From: Omnitrophica bacterium GWA2_41_15
GTDB lineage: Bacteria > Omnitrophota > Gorgyraeia > Gygaellales > UBA12090
Reading direction: 5' to 3'
Assembly (NCBI GenBank): GCA_919902675.1
Contig: CAKKRH010000006.1
Coordinates: 1 to 42,809 of the forward strand
Length of the DNA: 42,809 bases
Shown: piece by piece, positions 23,172 through 30,364 of the stretch
Position numbering within the stretch: the stretch's first letter is position 1
Layout: every line of letters starts with the position of its first letter
Notes under the pieces: generated by a model
Database searches by the model: none
What the model was told of the DNA's origin: nothing
What the model saw: only the letters and a program-made list of their open reading frames with translations
Translations under genes and position numbers: made by a program

Positions 23172-26122
23172 TTCAGCGAATACTTACCTTTACCCTGTTC
23201 CATAAACAGCCCGGTATCCGCGATCAACAGCACTGCCCGGAAGTCCGGGGTGGTTTCTACCCCTCGCTCCTCTTTCAGCCAGCAGAGCCGCAAAAGAAGC
23301 GGCAGGAGTTGGGTCTCTCTTTGGGAGTTAAAGGCGTCCTTTTGGGACATTGCCGCCAGCAGGCGCTTGAGCCGGTCGGTTGAGACCTCTATTTTGGCAT
23401 TGATCATCTGCTCTATCGCCGCCAGCTCCCGGTTTATATCTATACCCTCAAGCTCCGCCTTGCTTAACAACGGCAGGCGCAGATCCAGCCCCTGAAAGCT
23501 GCCCATCGGCCGGGTGAGGTAGTTAATTTGGGTAAAATCAATACCGCCGGGCATTAGCGGCAAATCTATATTTTGAGGTAAGTCTTGAGTTAATGCCGAA
23601 GAAGATTCCACAAACTCACTCAAAGCTTTCCAAGCTTCTGCTCTCTCAGAGAAATCTGAAGCCTTCTGCCGATCCACAGCCTTTATCACATCTTCCGTCA
23701 CCGCTGTTATTACCTCGTTTTTCTTTAGTGGACTCAACCAATCAAATATACGCTCATTTAATTCAGGCCTTTGCAATATCGCCTTTAATTTAGAAGCGGC
23801 GGCAGGATTCTTTAACACATATTCATTTATATACTCAAAAAGTTCAGACTGTAATTGAATACCCATAGGCTTTATCACATCAACTAAACCTTGCCTTATT
23901 TCTCCTAATTGCTTTAAATTTACTTGCCCTGAGAAAAGTCCTGGCGCTGACTGTAATGCCGATTCTATACTCATCATTAAACCGGGAAAACCCTTACTCT
24001 GGCTTATATTGTTTGTGAAAGGACCTCCTAGTCTCAAATTAGGGCGAGCAGCCATCATTCTCGCAAACGTTGTGCCTTTTATGGGCAGCATAAGAGACTC
24101 TTCCAAGCTCTTGAATTTGTTAAAAGCATAATCCTTTACTTTCTTAAATTCATCTTCCAACACTACCGCCGAAGAAGCGCCTTCCTGCGGCGTCAGCGGC
24201 GAAGAGCCGGGAGATCGCAATTCATCAGAATTCACAGGAGAACTTCCCGTTCCTAATTTACTCGTAACCTTGAGTAAATCTACTATAGCATTGTATACAG
24301 GGTCATTTGCACGCTTCCTGCTTACCCTATCCTTGTTGTTGCGGCTATAATTGTGAAAATATGTAAGCGCGTGATTATGCCAATCGTCATATTGCCTCTT
24401 TCCAATACCGTGTACTCTCTTTTCCAAAAAATCTGTCAATGCTTTCAATGCATGTTCTGAAAAAGAATCGGGCACGGAAAACGTAAAAGTTACAGGAAAA
24501 TATTTAAAATTCATACTATTATATTTAATATCGATATGCTTAAAAAGGTTATTTGTTGTATTATGTATCCAACGCTCCGTATACGCCGTACCAAACCCCT
24601 TTGGAAATTTATTAAAAAGAAAAAAGAGCGCATCATATGCCTCTGGAGTAATCTTACTGTCGGGCATATTAAGCACAGTTATAATCATATCTACCATATT
24701 AGCTGCCCCATTATTGCTGAATGCCATTGTGGTTAAATGCGCGTAAGCCTTAGCCGCCGTAGTTTTATCTTCATTCAAGATATCTTTTACAGTTTTTTTC
24801 ATGTCTTTGGTAAAATAATTCTCATCAAGAATATAGGACATGCCATCTGTTTTCATAGTTATTTCGCTTCGTGGCTGAGTTTGTTTATTTGGACCTTCTG
24901 AAATGCGAAGATAGGCAAGTGCCCCTGCTGCTACAAAAACGGTAAGAACTATCCAGTTTAAACCTCTAAGGTCATCTTCGTCAAGAGGGCTTGAGGTCGT
25001 GAAGCGATTCATATTTTCTATTTTCGGTACAGGTTGTATCCCCCCGCTGACATAGCTCCTAATTACCTGGCCGGTGGGGATGGAGACCTGCTCTTTAAGG
25101 TTATACTCGCCCTGCTCAAAAGACTTCTTATATTCATTGAAATAGGTTGTTTTAGTCCATGGTTCTTTTGAAGTGAGGTTGGTGAGATTATGTGAATCGA
25201 TAAGCTGACTATAAGGGTTAGCCGGTGTGCCGGCTGACCCGTTAACCGGCTCACTAAATTTGTCCTTAAACCATCGTGAAAGTATCAGCGAAAAGAATAC
25301 CTGCCGTAAAGAAGCATAGCGCTTAGCAGTGTTTACCTCTTTGGTAAGCTTAGGCAGAATAAGCTCCCTGATAAGCTGAGTAGAATATTCATTGAGCTCT
25401 TTTAGCCTTTGATCATTAAAATTATACTGGTGACCTTGTGACATGGTGTCTTGGTGACTTTTAAGATAATCCTCCTCCAGCATCACTTTGAGGTTCGCCT
25501 TGTAGACGTATGCCGAGTCTGCGCTTTCCCGGATAATCACCTCTCCCGGGACTATCCATGGCCTGGTTATGGTGGGAATAGTGATGTTTTCGGTTCCGAA
25601 TAATTCTCCAGCCCTCTTATACAGTTTATCCCAATATTCTTTGCCTTCAGAAGTTTTAGGGGAAGTAAAGCTGGCAGTGTCTTTTTTTAGCTCTAAATCC
25701 GCCTCCAGCATTATCCTGCCCATATCGGTCTTCTCTAAGAGCGGATCTATTATCTGCTCAGGGGCATCCGGCCTTAGATTGACCCAGAACTTATCGTTGG
25801 GCAGAGACAGGCCAATGAGAAAATAATTAAATAGATTCTGGGTTTCATTCTTAAGAATATTTTCCGGTTTCTCTGGTGACTTGGTGACCCTGTGACCCGG
25901 CGACTTCTCAAAGTCGCCTTGGTCTAACAATAACTTGAAGTCATTGCTTTTGATATCGTAAGAGACATACCGTAGGTGAGGAGGACGGAAGCTATCCGTA
26001 TTCAAGGACGACATCTGGCTTAAGTATTTGCCGATATTCAACTCGGCTACCCCCTGGGAAAAGACAGTCTGGGTCAAAAGCAAACTACAGGATACGATTA
26101 AAGATATGACTTTTTTAAACAT
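23168..26122 (-). CDS. giant exported protein, paralogue B
   Basis: A 984-aa protein with a signal peptide (MFKKVISLIVSCSLLLTQTV, then FSQG). It shares the N-terminal third and the C-terminal domain (DFTQINYLTRPMGSF to KYSLN) with paralogue A, plus a middle block (NYFTKDMKKTVKDILNEDKT...). It has a possible membrane helix (WIVLTVFVAAGALAYLRI, about residues 395-412) not found in A. Inserts differ from A: 8-nt tandem repeats encode SPGHRVTKSPEKP and DTMSQGHQ, and a palindrome encodes PVNGSAGTPANP. No enzyme motif was recognised. It is preceded by a structured leader with a terminator, while A is not. An exported structural or processing role is possible; the function is unknown. Confidence 0.75.
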   Translation of the reverse strand: MFKKVISLIVSCSLLLTQTVFSQGVAELNIGKYLSQMSSLNTDSFRPPHLRYVSYDIKSNDFKLLLDQGDFEKSPGHRVTKSPEKPENILKNETQNLFNYFLIGLSLPNDKFWVNLRPDAPEQIIDPLLEKTDMGRIMLEADLELKKDTASFTSPKTSEGKEYWDKLYKRAGELFGTENITIPTITRPWIVPGEVIIRESADSAYVYKANLKVMLEEDYLKSHQDTMSQGHQYNFNDQRLKELNEYSTQLIRELILPKLTKEVNTAKRYASLRQVFFSLILSRWFKDKFSEPVNGSAGTPANPYSQLIDSHNLTNLTSKEPWTKTTYFNEYKKSFEQGEYNLKEQVSIPTGQVIRSYVSGGIQPVPKIENMNRFTTSSPLDEDDLRGLNWIVLTVFVAAGALAYLRISEGPNKQTQPRSEITMKTDGMSYILDENYFTKDMKKTVKDILNEDKTTAAKAYAHLTTMAFSNNGAANMVDMIITVLNMPDSKITPEAYDALFFLFNKFPKGFGTAYTERWIHNTTNNLFKHIDIKYNSMNFKYFPVTFTFSVPDSFSEHALKALTDFLEKRVHGIGKRQYDDWHNHALTYFHNYSRNNKDRVSRKRANDPVYNAIVDLLKVTSKLGTGSSPVNSDELRSPGSSPLTPQEGASSAVVLEDEFKKVKDYAFNKFKSLEESLMLPIKGTTFARMMAARPNLRLGGPFTNNISQSKGFPGLMMSIESALQSAPGLFSGQVNLKQLGEIRQGLVDVIKPMGIQLQSELFEYINEYVLKNPAAASKLKAILQRPELNERIFDWLSPLKKNEVITAVTEDVIKAVDRQKASDFSERAEAWKALSEFVESSSALTQDLPQNIDLPLMPGGIDFTQINYLTRPMGSFQGLDLRLPLLSKAELEGIDINRELAAIEQMINAKIEVSTDRLKRLLAAMSQKDAFNSQRETQLLPLLLRLCWLKEERGVETTPDFRAVLLIADTGLFMEQGKGKYSLN
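24221..24385. repeat. near-identical block 2 shared with paralogue A (copy in B)
   Basis: Matches 20489-20653 with a single base change over 165 nt. Sequence beyond both ends is diverged. Confidence 0.9.
25218..25256. repeat. palindromic insert inside paralogue B
   Basis: AGCCGG-TGTG-CCGGCT, followed by a second GTTAACCGG half. It encodes GSAGTPANP where paralogue A has only a short GGQPG, so it looks like an in-frame insertion. Confidence 0.6.
25428..25459. repeat. 8-nt tandem repeat inside paralogue B (site 1)
   Basis: Four units: TGGTGACC, TTGTGACA, TGGTGTCT and TGGTGACT. They occupy the site where paralogue A has a 9-nt repeat of different sequence. Confidence 0.75.
25545..25813. repeat. 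identical block 1 shared with paralogue A (copy in B)
   Basis: 269 nt read as identical to 21861-22129, bounded by diverged sequence on both sides. Confidence 0.9.
25874..25905. repeat. 8-nt tandem repeat inside paralogue B (site 2)
   Basis: Units TGGTGACT, TGGTGACC, CTGTGACC and CGGCGACT, closing with a GGCGACTT/AAGTCGCC hairpin. The family is the same as at 25428, at the place where paralogue A has the GGGACAG palindrome. Confidence 0.75.
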
Positions 26123-26141
26123 TTAAATCCTCCTCGTCTGG

Positions 26142-26164
26142 ATTGCCCGGTCAAGCCGGGCAAT
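26142..26164. repeat. ATTGCCCGG palindrome close to the start of paralogue B
   Basis: ATTGCCCGG-TCAAG-CCGGGCAAT, a perfect 9-bp hairpin placed just upstream of the Shine-Dalgarno of gene B. This palindrome type is common as a dispersed repeat in several bacterial groups. It could also hide or expose the ribosome binding site. Confidence 0.75.
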
Positions 26165-26167
26165 GAC

Positions 26168-26193
26168 AAAAAAAGCATTTCGCTTGCTCTTTT
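26168..26193 (-). terminator. intrinsic terminator in the leader of paralogue B
   Basis: On the minus strand AAAAGAGCA-AGCGAAA-TGCTTTTTTT: a short stem with a one-base bulge and a T tract. It lies about 45-70 nt upstream of the gene B start. Confidence 0.6.
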
Positions 26194-26340
26194 CCAAATA
26201 AAAAACCGGGCTTGACCTCTCCTAACATAAGGAAAAGCCAAATCCGGCTGGAATATTTCCGTGGCGTTTTGCCAAAACTGTATTCTTAGTTCGGCAAAGA
26301 ATGAATCAGCCAGACGCCATCACTAATTAAATTGTTTATA
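26194..26340 (-). ncRNA. candidate structured leader RNA of paralogue B, with pseudoknot
   Basis: Read on the minus strand, GGCGT (26314-26318) pairs with ACGCC (26263-26267), and directly inside it TTTGCC/GGCAAA pair (26293-26298 with 26268-26273). CTGGCTG in the junction (26307-26313) can pair with CAGCCGG (26244-26250) outside the first stem, giving a 7-bp pseudoknot with one G-U. A terminator follows. No known RNA class was identified. The pairings are seen; the function is inference. Confidence 0.45.
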
Positions 26341-26367
26341 AAAGTATACTATATAAACACCAATTTG

Positions 26368-27102
26368 TCAGCTGAATTTTTTTAAAATATACATCAGAGC
26401 GATCCCGAACAGAAAAAAAACTAAAGAAAGGGCAGATTTGCGGGCATCGGTTTCCTTATGAATCTCCGGAACTAAGTCGGCGCTGGAGATATAGATAAAG
26501 CCTCCGGCAGTAAGTCCCAGCAGGATATGGGAAAAACCGCCGATTTTATGGGAGAGAAAATACCCTAAAATGGCCCCGCCAAAAGCGCACAGGCCGGAGA
26601 GAAAATTGTAAAACAGGGCTTTCTTCCTGCTAAAACCCCCATAGACCAAGACCCCAAAATCCCCTAATTCCTGGGGTATCTCATGGATAATCACCAGCAA
26701 AGTAGTAAACAGCCCCAATTTAACCGAGACCGCGAAACTCCCGGCAATCACCAAACCATCAATAAAGTTATGCAGGCCGTCGCCGAAAAGGTTCAGATAA
26801 GTAAAGGTATGTTGATGGCAGACCCCGTCGTGGCAATGACGCCAGTAGAGGTATTTCTCCAATAAAAAGAACAAAACAAAGCCGCCTATCACAAAGATAA
26901 ACACGCTCTGCTGACTGCCTTGTTCTATGGCCTCGGGGATAAGATGCAGAAAAGCCCCTCCAAACAGGGCCCCGGCGGAAAAAGCCACCAACAGGAAAAG
27001 AACGGCCTTGAGTAATTTATCCTTAACCGCCAGGGTCAACGCCCCAACAAGAGAAACCACGCTCACCAACAACGTGCTTAGTAATATCCACAAGAGTTGC
27101 AT
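26368..27102 (-). CDS. ZIP-family divalent metal transporter
   Basis: A 244-aa inner-membrane protein with eight predicted helices. The two ZIP metal-site motifs are present: FGDGLHNFIDGLVIAGSF in TM4 (His-Asn-Phe-x-Asp-Gly) and HEIPQELGDFGVLV in TM5. The TM3-TM4 loop has a His/Cys cluster (WRHCHDGVCHQH) that may bind zinc. The likely role is uptake of Zn, Fe or Mn; the specificity is not readable. It follows a 26-aa basic protein gene and a palindromic array on the same strand. Confidence 0.9.
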   Translation of the reverse strand: MQLLWILLSTLLVSVVSLVGALTLAVKDKLLKAVLFLLVAFSAGALFGGAFLHLIPEAIEQGSQQSVFIFVIGGFVLFFLLEKYLYWRHCHDGVCHQHTFTYLNLFGDGLHNFIDGLVIAGSFAVSVKLGLFTTLLVIIHEIPQELGDFGVLVYGGFSRKKALFYNFLSGLCAFGGAILGYFLSHKIGGFSHILLGLTAGGFIYISSADLVPEIHKETDARKSALSLVFFLFGIALMYILKKFS

Positions 27103-27110
27103 ATTTATAC

Positions 27111-27191
27111 CGCTGAACTACGCACAACGCAACGCAGAACTACGCAATACAGATTACGCGTGGTTCAGCGTACAGTTCAGCGTGTTTGCGC
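27111..27191. repeat. palindromic array, GAACTACGC family (copy 1)
   Basis: GCTGAACTACGC (27112-27123) and GCGTGGTTCAGC (27158-27169) are inverted with one mismatch. The interior is built from ACTACGC/ACAACGC-like heptamers and the right part from GTTCAGCGTACA-like units. It shares units with 33930-34015. Confidence 0.7.
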
Positions 27192-27201
27192 ATAAAAGTA
27201 T

Positions 27202-27282
27202 TTATCCTAAATTCGGTTTGCGGCCTTTGTTGGCCTTTTTGGAACGCCAATTAAGCTTTCCTCTTCTTTTACGCTTGCTCAT
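27202..27282 (-). CDS. 26-aa highly basic small protein
   Basis: The product begins MSKRKRRGKLNWRSKKANKG and ends RKPNLG, with 11 Lys/Arg of 26 residues. AAGGAG lies about 9 nt upstream, and a promoter TTGACC-17-TATAAT is at 27345-27373. It resembles very small ribosome-associated proteins such as bTHX in charge and length only. It is too short for standard gene callers. With a clean promoter, Shine-Dalgarno and stop it is likely real. The ribosomal link is inference. Confidence 0.65.
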   Translation of the reverse strand: MSKRKRRGKLNWRSKKANKGRKPNLG

Positions 27283-27344
27283 TTTAAGTTACTCCTTTCC
27301 TTGAATACTCCCTGCTTCGCGATTCAAATTATTTTTCGTTGGTT

Positions 27345-27373
27345 ATTATATACCCGCCTGGCTTCGCGGTCAA
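27345..27373 (-). promoter_or_regulatory. promoter for the 26-aa protein
   Basis: -35 TTGACC (27368-27373), 17-nt spacer, -10 TATAAT (27345-27350). It diverges from the lipoprotein promoter with only 6 nt between the two -35 boxes. Confidence 0.75.
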
Positions 27374-27379
27374 TAAGTA

Positions 27380-27408
27380 TTGACAGAAACAGGCTTATTT
27401 CCTATAAT
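27380..27408 (+). promoter_or_regulatory. promoter for the glycine-zipper lipoprotein
   Basis: -35 TTGACA (27380-27385), 17-nt spacer, -10 TATAAT (27403-27408): a perfect consensus promoter, followed by AAGGAGG before the ATG at 27432. Confidence 0.85.
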
Positions 27409-27431
27409 AAAAACACAAGGAGGATTCAAAA

Positions 27432-27737
27432 ATGAAAAAACAGATATTTTTATTGTCGTCACTCACGCTTAGCGCGGCCTTATTAGGTTGTACCACCACT
27501 CAAAAAGGGGCGGGGATAGGCGCATTAGGCGGAGCCGCCTTGGGCGGGATTATCGGCCATCAAAGCGGACACGGGGTCGAAGGAGCTCTTATCGGCGCCG
27601 GGGCAGGCGCGGTAGGAGGAGCGCTTATCGGAGAGCAAATGGATAAGAAATTCTGCCCGGTCTGCGGGGCGGAATATACCTCAGGGATCCAATATTGCTC
27701 TAAAGACGGCACCGAGTTGAAGCTTAAGCAGAAGTAA
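27432..27737 (+). CDS. glycine-zipper lipoprotein with C-terminal zinc-ribbon-like tail
   Basis: A 101-aa protein. The lipobox LLGC at residues 17-20 marks a lipoprotein. Residues about 26-72 are a glycine-zipper (GAGIGALGGAALGGIIGHQS and GALIGAGAGAVGGALIG), as in YMGG/OsmB-type envelope proteins. The tail KKFCPVCGAEYTSGIQYCSKDG looks like a zinc knuckle: one CxxC pair, then Cys-x-x-Asp in place of the second CxxC. Zinc ribbons are normally cytoplasmic, so this combination on an exported lipoprotein is odd. It has a consensus promoter and a strong terminator. Confidence 0.8.
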   Translation: MKKQIFLLSSLTLSAALLGCTTTQKGAGIGALGGAALGGIIGHQSGHGVEGALIGAGAGAVGGALIGEQMDKKFCPVCGAEYTSGIQYCSKDGTELKLKQK

Positions 27738-28398
27738 ACTGTAAGATTTTTATTAAAAAGGCCGGGCTTTTTATTATTTTGAAAGGCCCGGCCTTTTTTA
27801 TTTCCGCGAGCGGGCTTGAACCGCCACGGACAGCTATCGAGATAACCCCGGCATTACGCGCGGTTTCCACATCAATAGCCATATCTCCAACATACATAAC
27901 TTGTTCGGACTTGGACTTAAGCCTTTTCATAACCCTTAATATAATCTCTGGATTGGGCTTTCCCTCCGGTAATTTATCCGCGCAGAGCACATAATCAAAA
28001 TATTTCCTTAAGCCAAGACGCCTTAAAATGATATTGGTAAACTCCGTAGGCCGGTTAGAAGCGATAGCGGTCTTAAAATCGCGCCTCTTTAAATATTCGA
28101 GCAATTCTTTAGCTCCGGGAAGCAGCTTAGAGTATTTCTTAAGCGCCACCCGGTGATGGCGGCGGTAAACAACCAAAGCCGAATCTAAATCCTTTTCCTC
28201 AATAAAAGCGCCCAGCAATTTTCTGTCCCCCCAGCCGACCGCCAAGCGAATTCGCTTAGCCAAGACTTTCTTATAGCCTAATCCCTTAAGGGTAAAATTT
28301 ACACTTTGGATAATAGCCTCATAGGCGTCTACCAATGTTCCGTCCAAGTCAAAAATTACCAACTTTATGCCTTCCTGAAAATTCTTAATGTTTCTCAT
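27724..28398 (-). CDS. HAD-superfamily phosphatase (phosphoglycolate phosphatase-like)
   Basis: A 224-aa protein with all four HAD motifs: I DLDGTLVDAYE (residues about 17-27), II ASNRPTEF, III Lys in EGKPNPEIILRVM, and IV VGDMAIDVETARNAGV. The cap is helical (subclass C1), so a small phosphorylated metabolite such as phosphoglycolate is likely. The last 14 nt overlap the convergent lipoprotein gene. The C-terminal 20 residues are encoded by the terminator hairpin of that gene, so this tail may be a recent extension. Confidence 0.88.
   Translation of the reverse strand: MRNIKNFQEGIKLVIFDLDGTLVDAYEAIIQSVNFTLKGLGYKKVLAKRIRLAVGWGDRKLLGAFIEEKDLDSALVVYRRHHRVALKKYSKLLPGAKELLEYLKRRDFKTAIASNRPTEFTNIILRRLGLRKYFDYVLCADKLPEGKPNPEIILRVMKRLKSKSEQVMYVGDMAIDVETARNAGVISIAVRGGSSPLAEIKKAGPFKIIKSPAFLIKILQFTSA
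27760..27799 (+). terminator. terminator of the lipoprotein gene, inside the convergent HAD gene
   Basis: GGCCGGGC (27760-27767) pairs with GCCCGGCC (27786-27793), followed by TTTTTT. A-runs on the other side make it bidirectional in form. It is translated as the C-terminal region of the HAD protein on the minus strand. Confidence 0.85.
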
Positions 28399-28424
28399 AA
28401 GATATTTCTTTCTATCCCTATAGA

Positions 28425-28468
28425 TAAAAAACCCCAGTATTATTCTAACTCTAAAATAATACTGGGGT
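28425..28468 (-). terminator. terminator of the 158-aa exported-protein gene
   Basis: On the minus strand ACCCCAGTATTAT...ATAATACTGGGGT is a 13-bp stem followed by TTTTTTA. It lies 14 nt after the stop codon. Confidence 0.85.
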
Positions 28469-28481
28469 AAAAGCTATAAAC

Positions 28482-28958
28482 TTATTCCGCTTTTGGCTCT
28501 GGCTGGACATCCATTGCCGCTATTTCATCCGGCTGGATTGAAGAAGACGCTTCCGGAGAAGAAACTTCAGACGGTTCTTCTAATTTCTCAACCGAGACAT
28601 TCTTGGCAATGGCATTATCCGCGCCTGAAAGATAATCAATTCCTACGGTATCACCCGCTTTAAGGGAATTAAAATCACTTATTCCCTCAAACTTTGTATC
28701 CTGGTTAATAGTTAAGACAAGTTCTTTCTCATCATCAGTCTGATAATCCATATAGAGAATACTGAATTTTGAAGATATATAATCCACATTTTTAACCTCT
28801 CCCCAAACCCAGGAGATATTTTCATCAACCAAACCTATCTCAGAGATGATATTTTCGTCAATTGGCACAGGCACTTCCTGCTGGCAAAATCCTAAAACCC
28901 CATATCCAACGCACATCGCGCCTATAATCAAACCCGAGGTCAACAGTTTATTCTTCAT
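28482..28958 (-). CDS. exported protein of unknown function
   Basis: A 158-aa protein with a signal peptide (residues about 1-25, ending LGFCQQ). A small beta-rich domain (residues about 48-125, SWVWGEVKNVDYISSKFSIL, TINQDTKFEG, LKAGDTVGIDY) resembles DUF5666/OB-like periplasmic domains. The tail is rich in Pro, Ser and Glu (EPSEVSSPEASSS) and is probably disordered. It has its own promoter and terminator, so it is a single-gene unit. The function is not known. Confidence 0.75.
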   Translation of the reverse strand: MKNKLLTSGLIIGAMCVGYGVLGFCQQEVPVPIDENIISEIGLVDENISWVWGEVKNVDYISSKFSILYMDYQTDDEKELVLTINQDTKFEGISDFNSLKAGDTVGIDYLSGADNAIAKNVSVEKLEEPSEVSSPEASSSIQPDEIAAMDVQPEPKAE

Positions 28959-29058
28959 ATTGTTATCCTTTCCACCTTTGTTTTTGAATTTATTCTTTAG
29001 ATTTAAGGTTTATTTTATGCTTTTAATTTTGTCATTTGTCATTGATTGTATTCTGTAA

Positions 29059-29087
29059 TATATAGCAAATTCCGGCCTTTTTGTCAA
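29059..29087 (-). promoter_or_regulatory. promoter of the 158-aa exported-protein gene
   Basis: -35 TTGACA (29082-29087), 17-nt spacer, -10 TATATA (29059-29064). The leader is about 90 nt and includes the direct repeat AATGACA. Confidence 0.75.
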
Positions 29088-29097
29088 GGCAATGTTA

Positions 29098-30333
29098 TTA
29101 CTTGCTTACCACCTGTTCATATAATCTCTCGATATCTTTTATCAGCCTTTTTTTGGCGAATTTCTCCCGGACGAATTCGCGGCCGGCGGCAGCCATCTTC
29201 TTTCTTATCTCTTCATTCCTCACTAAGAAGCTCAAAGCCCCGGCAAAACTATCCGCGTCGCCTGACCTCGCCATTATTCCTCTTTCGCGCGGGCTAAACC
29301 CAAGCTCATCCTCAGATTCTTCTAAGCTCTCACCAATTAAATCCTTTACCCCTCCGGCATCGGTAGCCGCGATAACCTTACCTGAAGCCATTGCTTCAAT
29401 TAAAGATACCGGCGTGCCTTCATTGATTGAGGTCAGACAAACGATGTCTAAATTAGCGTAAACTCCGGATAAATCCTTTTGCCAGCCGCTGAATTCTACC
29501 GCTGAGCTTAAATTCAGCTTCCGGGAAAATTCTTCAAGTTCGGCCCTTAATTCTCCATCGCCTATAATCTTAAATCTTAAATCCAGCGCGGGATTATCCC
29601 GGATAACCTTGGCCGCGCCTTCCAAAAACAAACGATGATTTTTAATAGGAACCAATCTTCCCACTATGCCGATATTTAAACAACACCCGGCTTCTTTTTC
29701 CGATGAATCGGCCTCCCGCGTTCCTTGTATCGAGAGCCGGGAAAGCGGAAGTCCTAAAAATCCAGCTAACTCTAAGCCCAGAGGAATAACCTCAATTTTA
29801 ACCTCACTGCTGATTCGCAAAGAAACCAGCTCTTCCTTAACCGCTGAACTTACCGTAATTATCTTTGAGTTAAAATAAGCCAGAAAACGCTCAATAAAGA
29901 TAAATAACCGCGTTTTAAATCTTCCAAAATAGCCCTCAAAAACATGGCCGTGAAAGGTATGAATAAGCTTTATCCTTCTTACGGACAATAAATTATAAAA
30001 TATCCCGGCCAACCTGCCTAATGTTCCGGCCTTGGCGGTATGGGTATGGATAATATCCGGATTTTCCCGCCTTATCAGCTTATAGATTTTTAAAAACGCG
30101 AGTACATCATTCAGCGGATTTAATTCCCGTCTAAGCTCAGGGATAATATAAGGGACAACATTCCTGGCCCGGGCGTAATAAAGCATATCTCCTTCATCTT
30201 TAGCGATAGTGCCGCAGACCAAAAGCGAGTCAAATTTATCCTTATTAAGGCCCTCGGTGAGTAGAATCGTATGGATCGCCGGGCCTCCGATATTAAGACG
30301 GGCGATGACCCTTACTACCTTTATTTTCTTCAC
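29098..30333 (-). CDS. GT4-family glycosyltransferase
   Basis: A 411-aa GT-B-fold enzyme. The N-terminal domain begins KVVRVIARLNIGGPAIHTILL with the acceptor-side glycine loop, then DIIHTHTAKAGTLGRLAG and HTFHGHVFEGYF. The nucleotide-sugar domain has IGIVGRLVPIKNH and the E-x7-E motif within NEGTPVSLIEAMASGKVI. It probably adds a sugar to a lipid-linked or surface polysaccharide. The SDR epimerase gene 31 nt upstream may supply its sugar nucleotide. Confidence 0.9.
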   Translation of the reverse strand: MKKIKVVRVIARLNIGGPAIHTILLTEGLNKDKFDSLLVCGTIAKDEGDMLYYARARNVVPYIIPELRRELNPLNDVLAFLKIYKLIRRENPDIIHTHTAKAGTLGRLAGIFYNLLSVRRIKLIHTFHGHVFEGYFGRFKTRLFIFIERFLAYFNSKIITVSSAVKEELVSLRISSEVKIEVIPLGLELAGFLGLPLSRLSIQGTREADSSEKEAGCCLNIGIVGRLVPIKNHRLFLEGAAKVIRDNPALDLRFKIIGDGELRAELEEFSRKLNLSSAVEFSGWQKDLSGVYANLDIVCLTSINEGTPVSLIEAMASGKVIAATDAGGVKDLIGESLEESEDELGFSPRERGIMARSGDADSFAGALSFLVRNEEIRKKMAAAGREFVREKFAKKRLIKDIERLYEQVVSK

Positions 30334-30364
30334 TATTTTGGATGAAGCGAGATAGGAGAGATTC

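Noticed and set aside
19640-26122. The two giant genes as an insertion sequence or prophage pair
   Set aside because: No transposase, integrase or terminal repeats; both have signal peptides and shared domains of an exported family.
26194-26340. c-di-GMP-I riboswitch ahead of paralogue B
   Set aside because: A CACGG ... AGCCGG stretch looks similar, but the GCAAA core and tetraloop receptor layout are absent.
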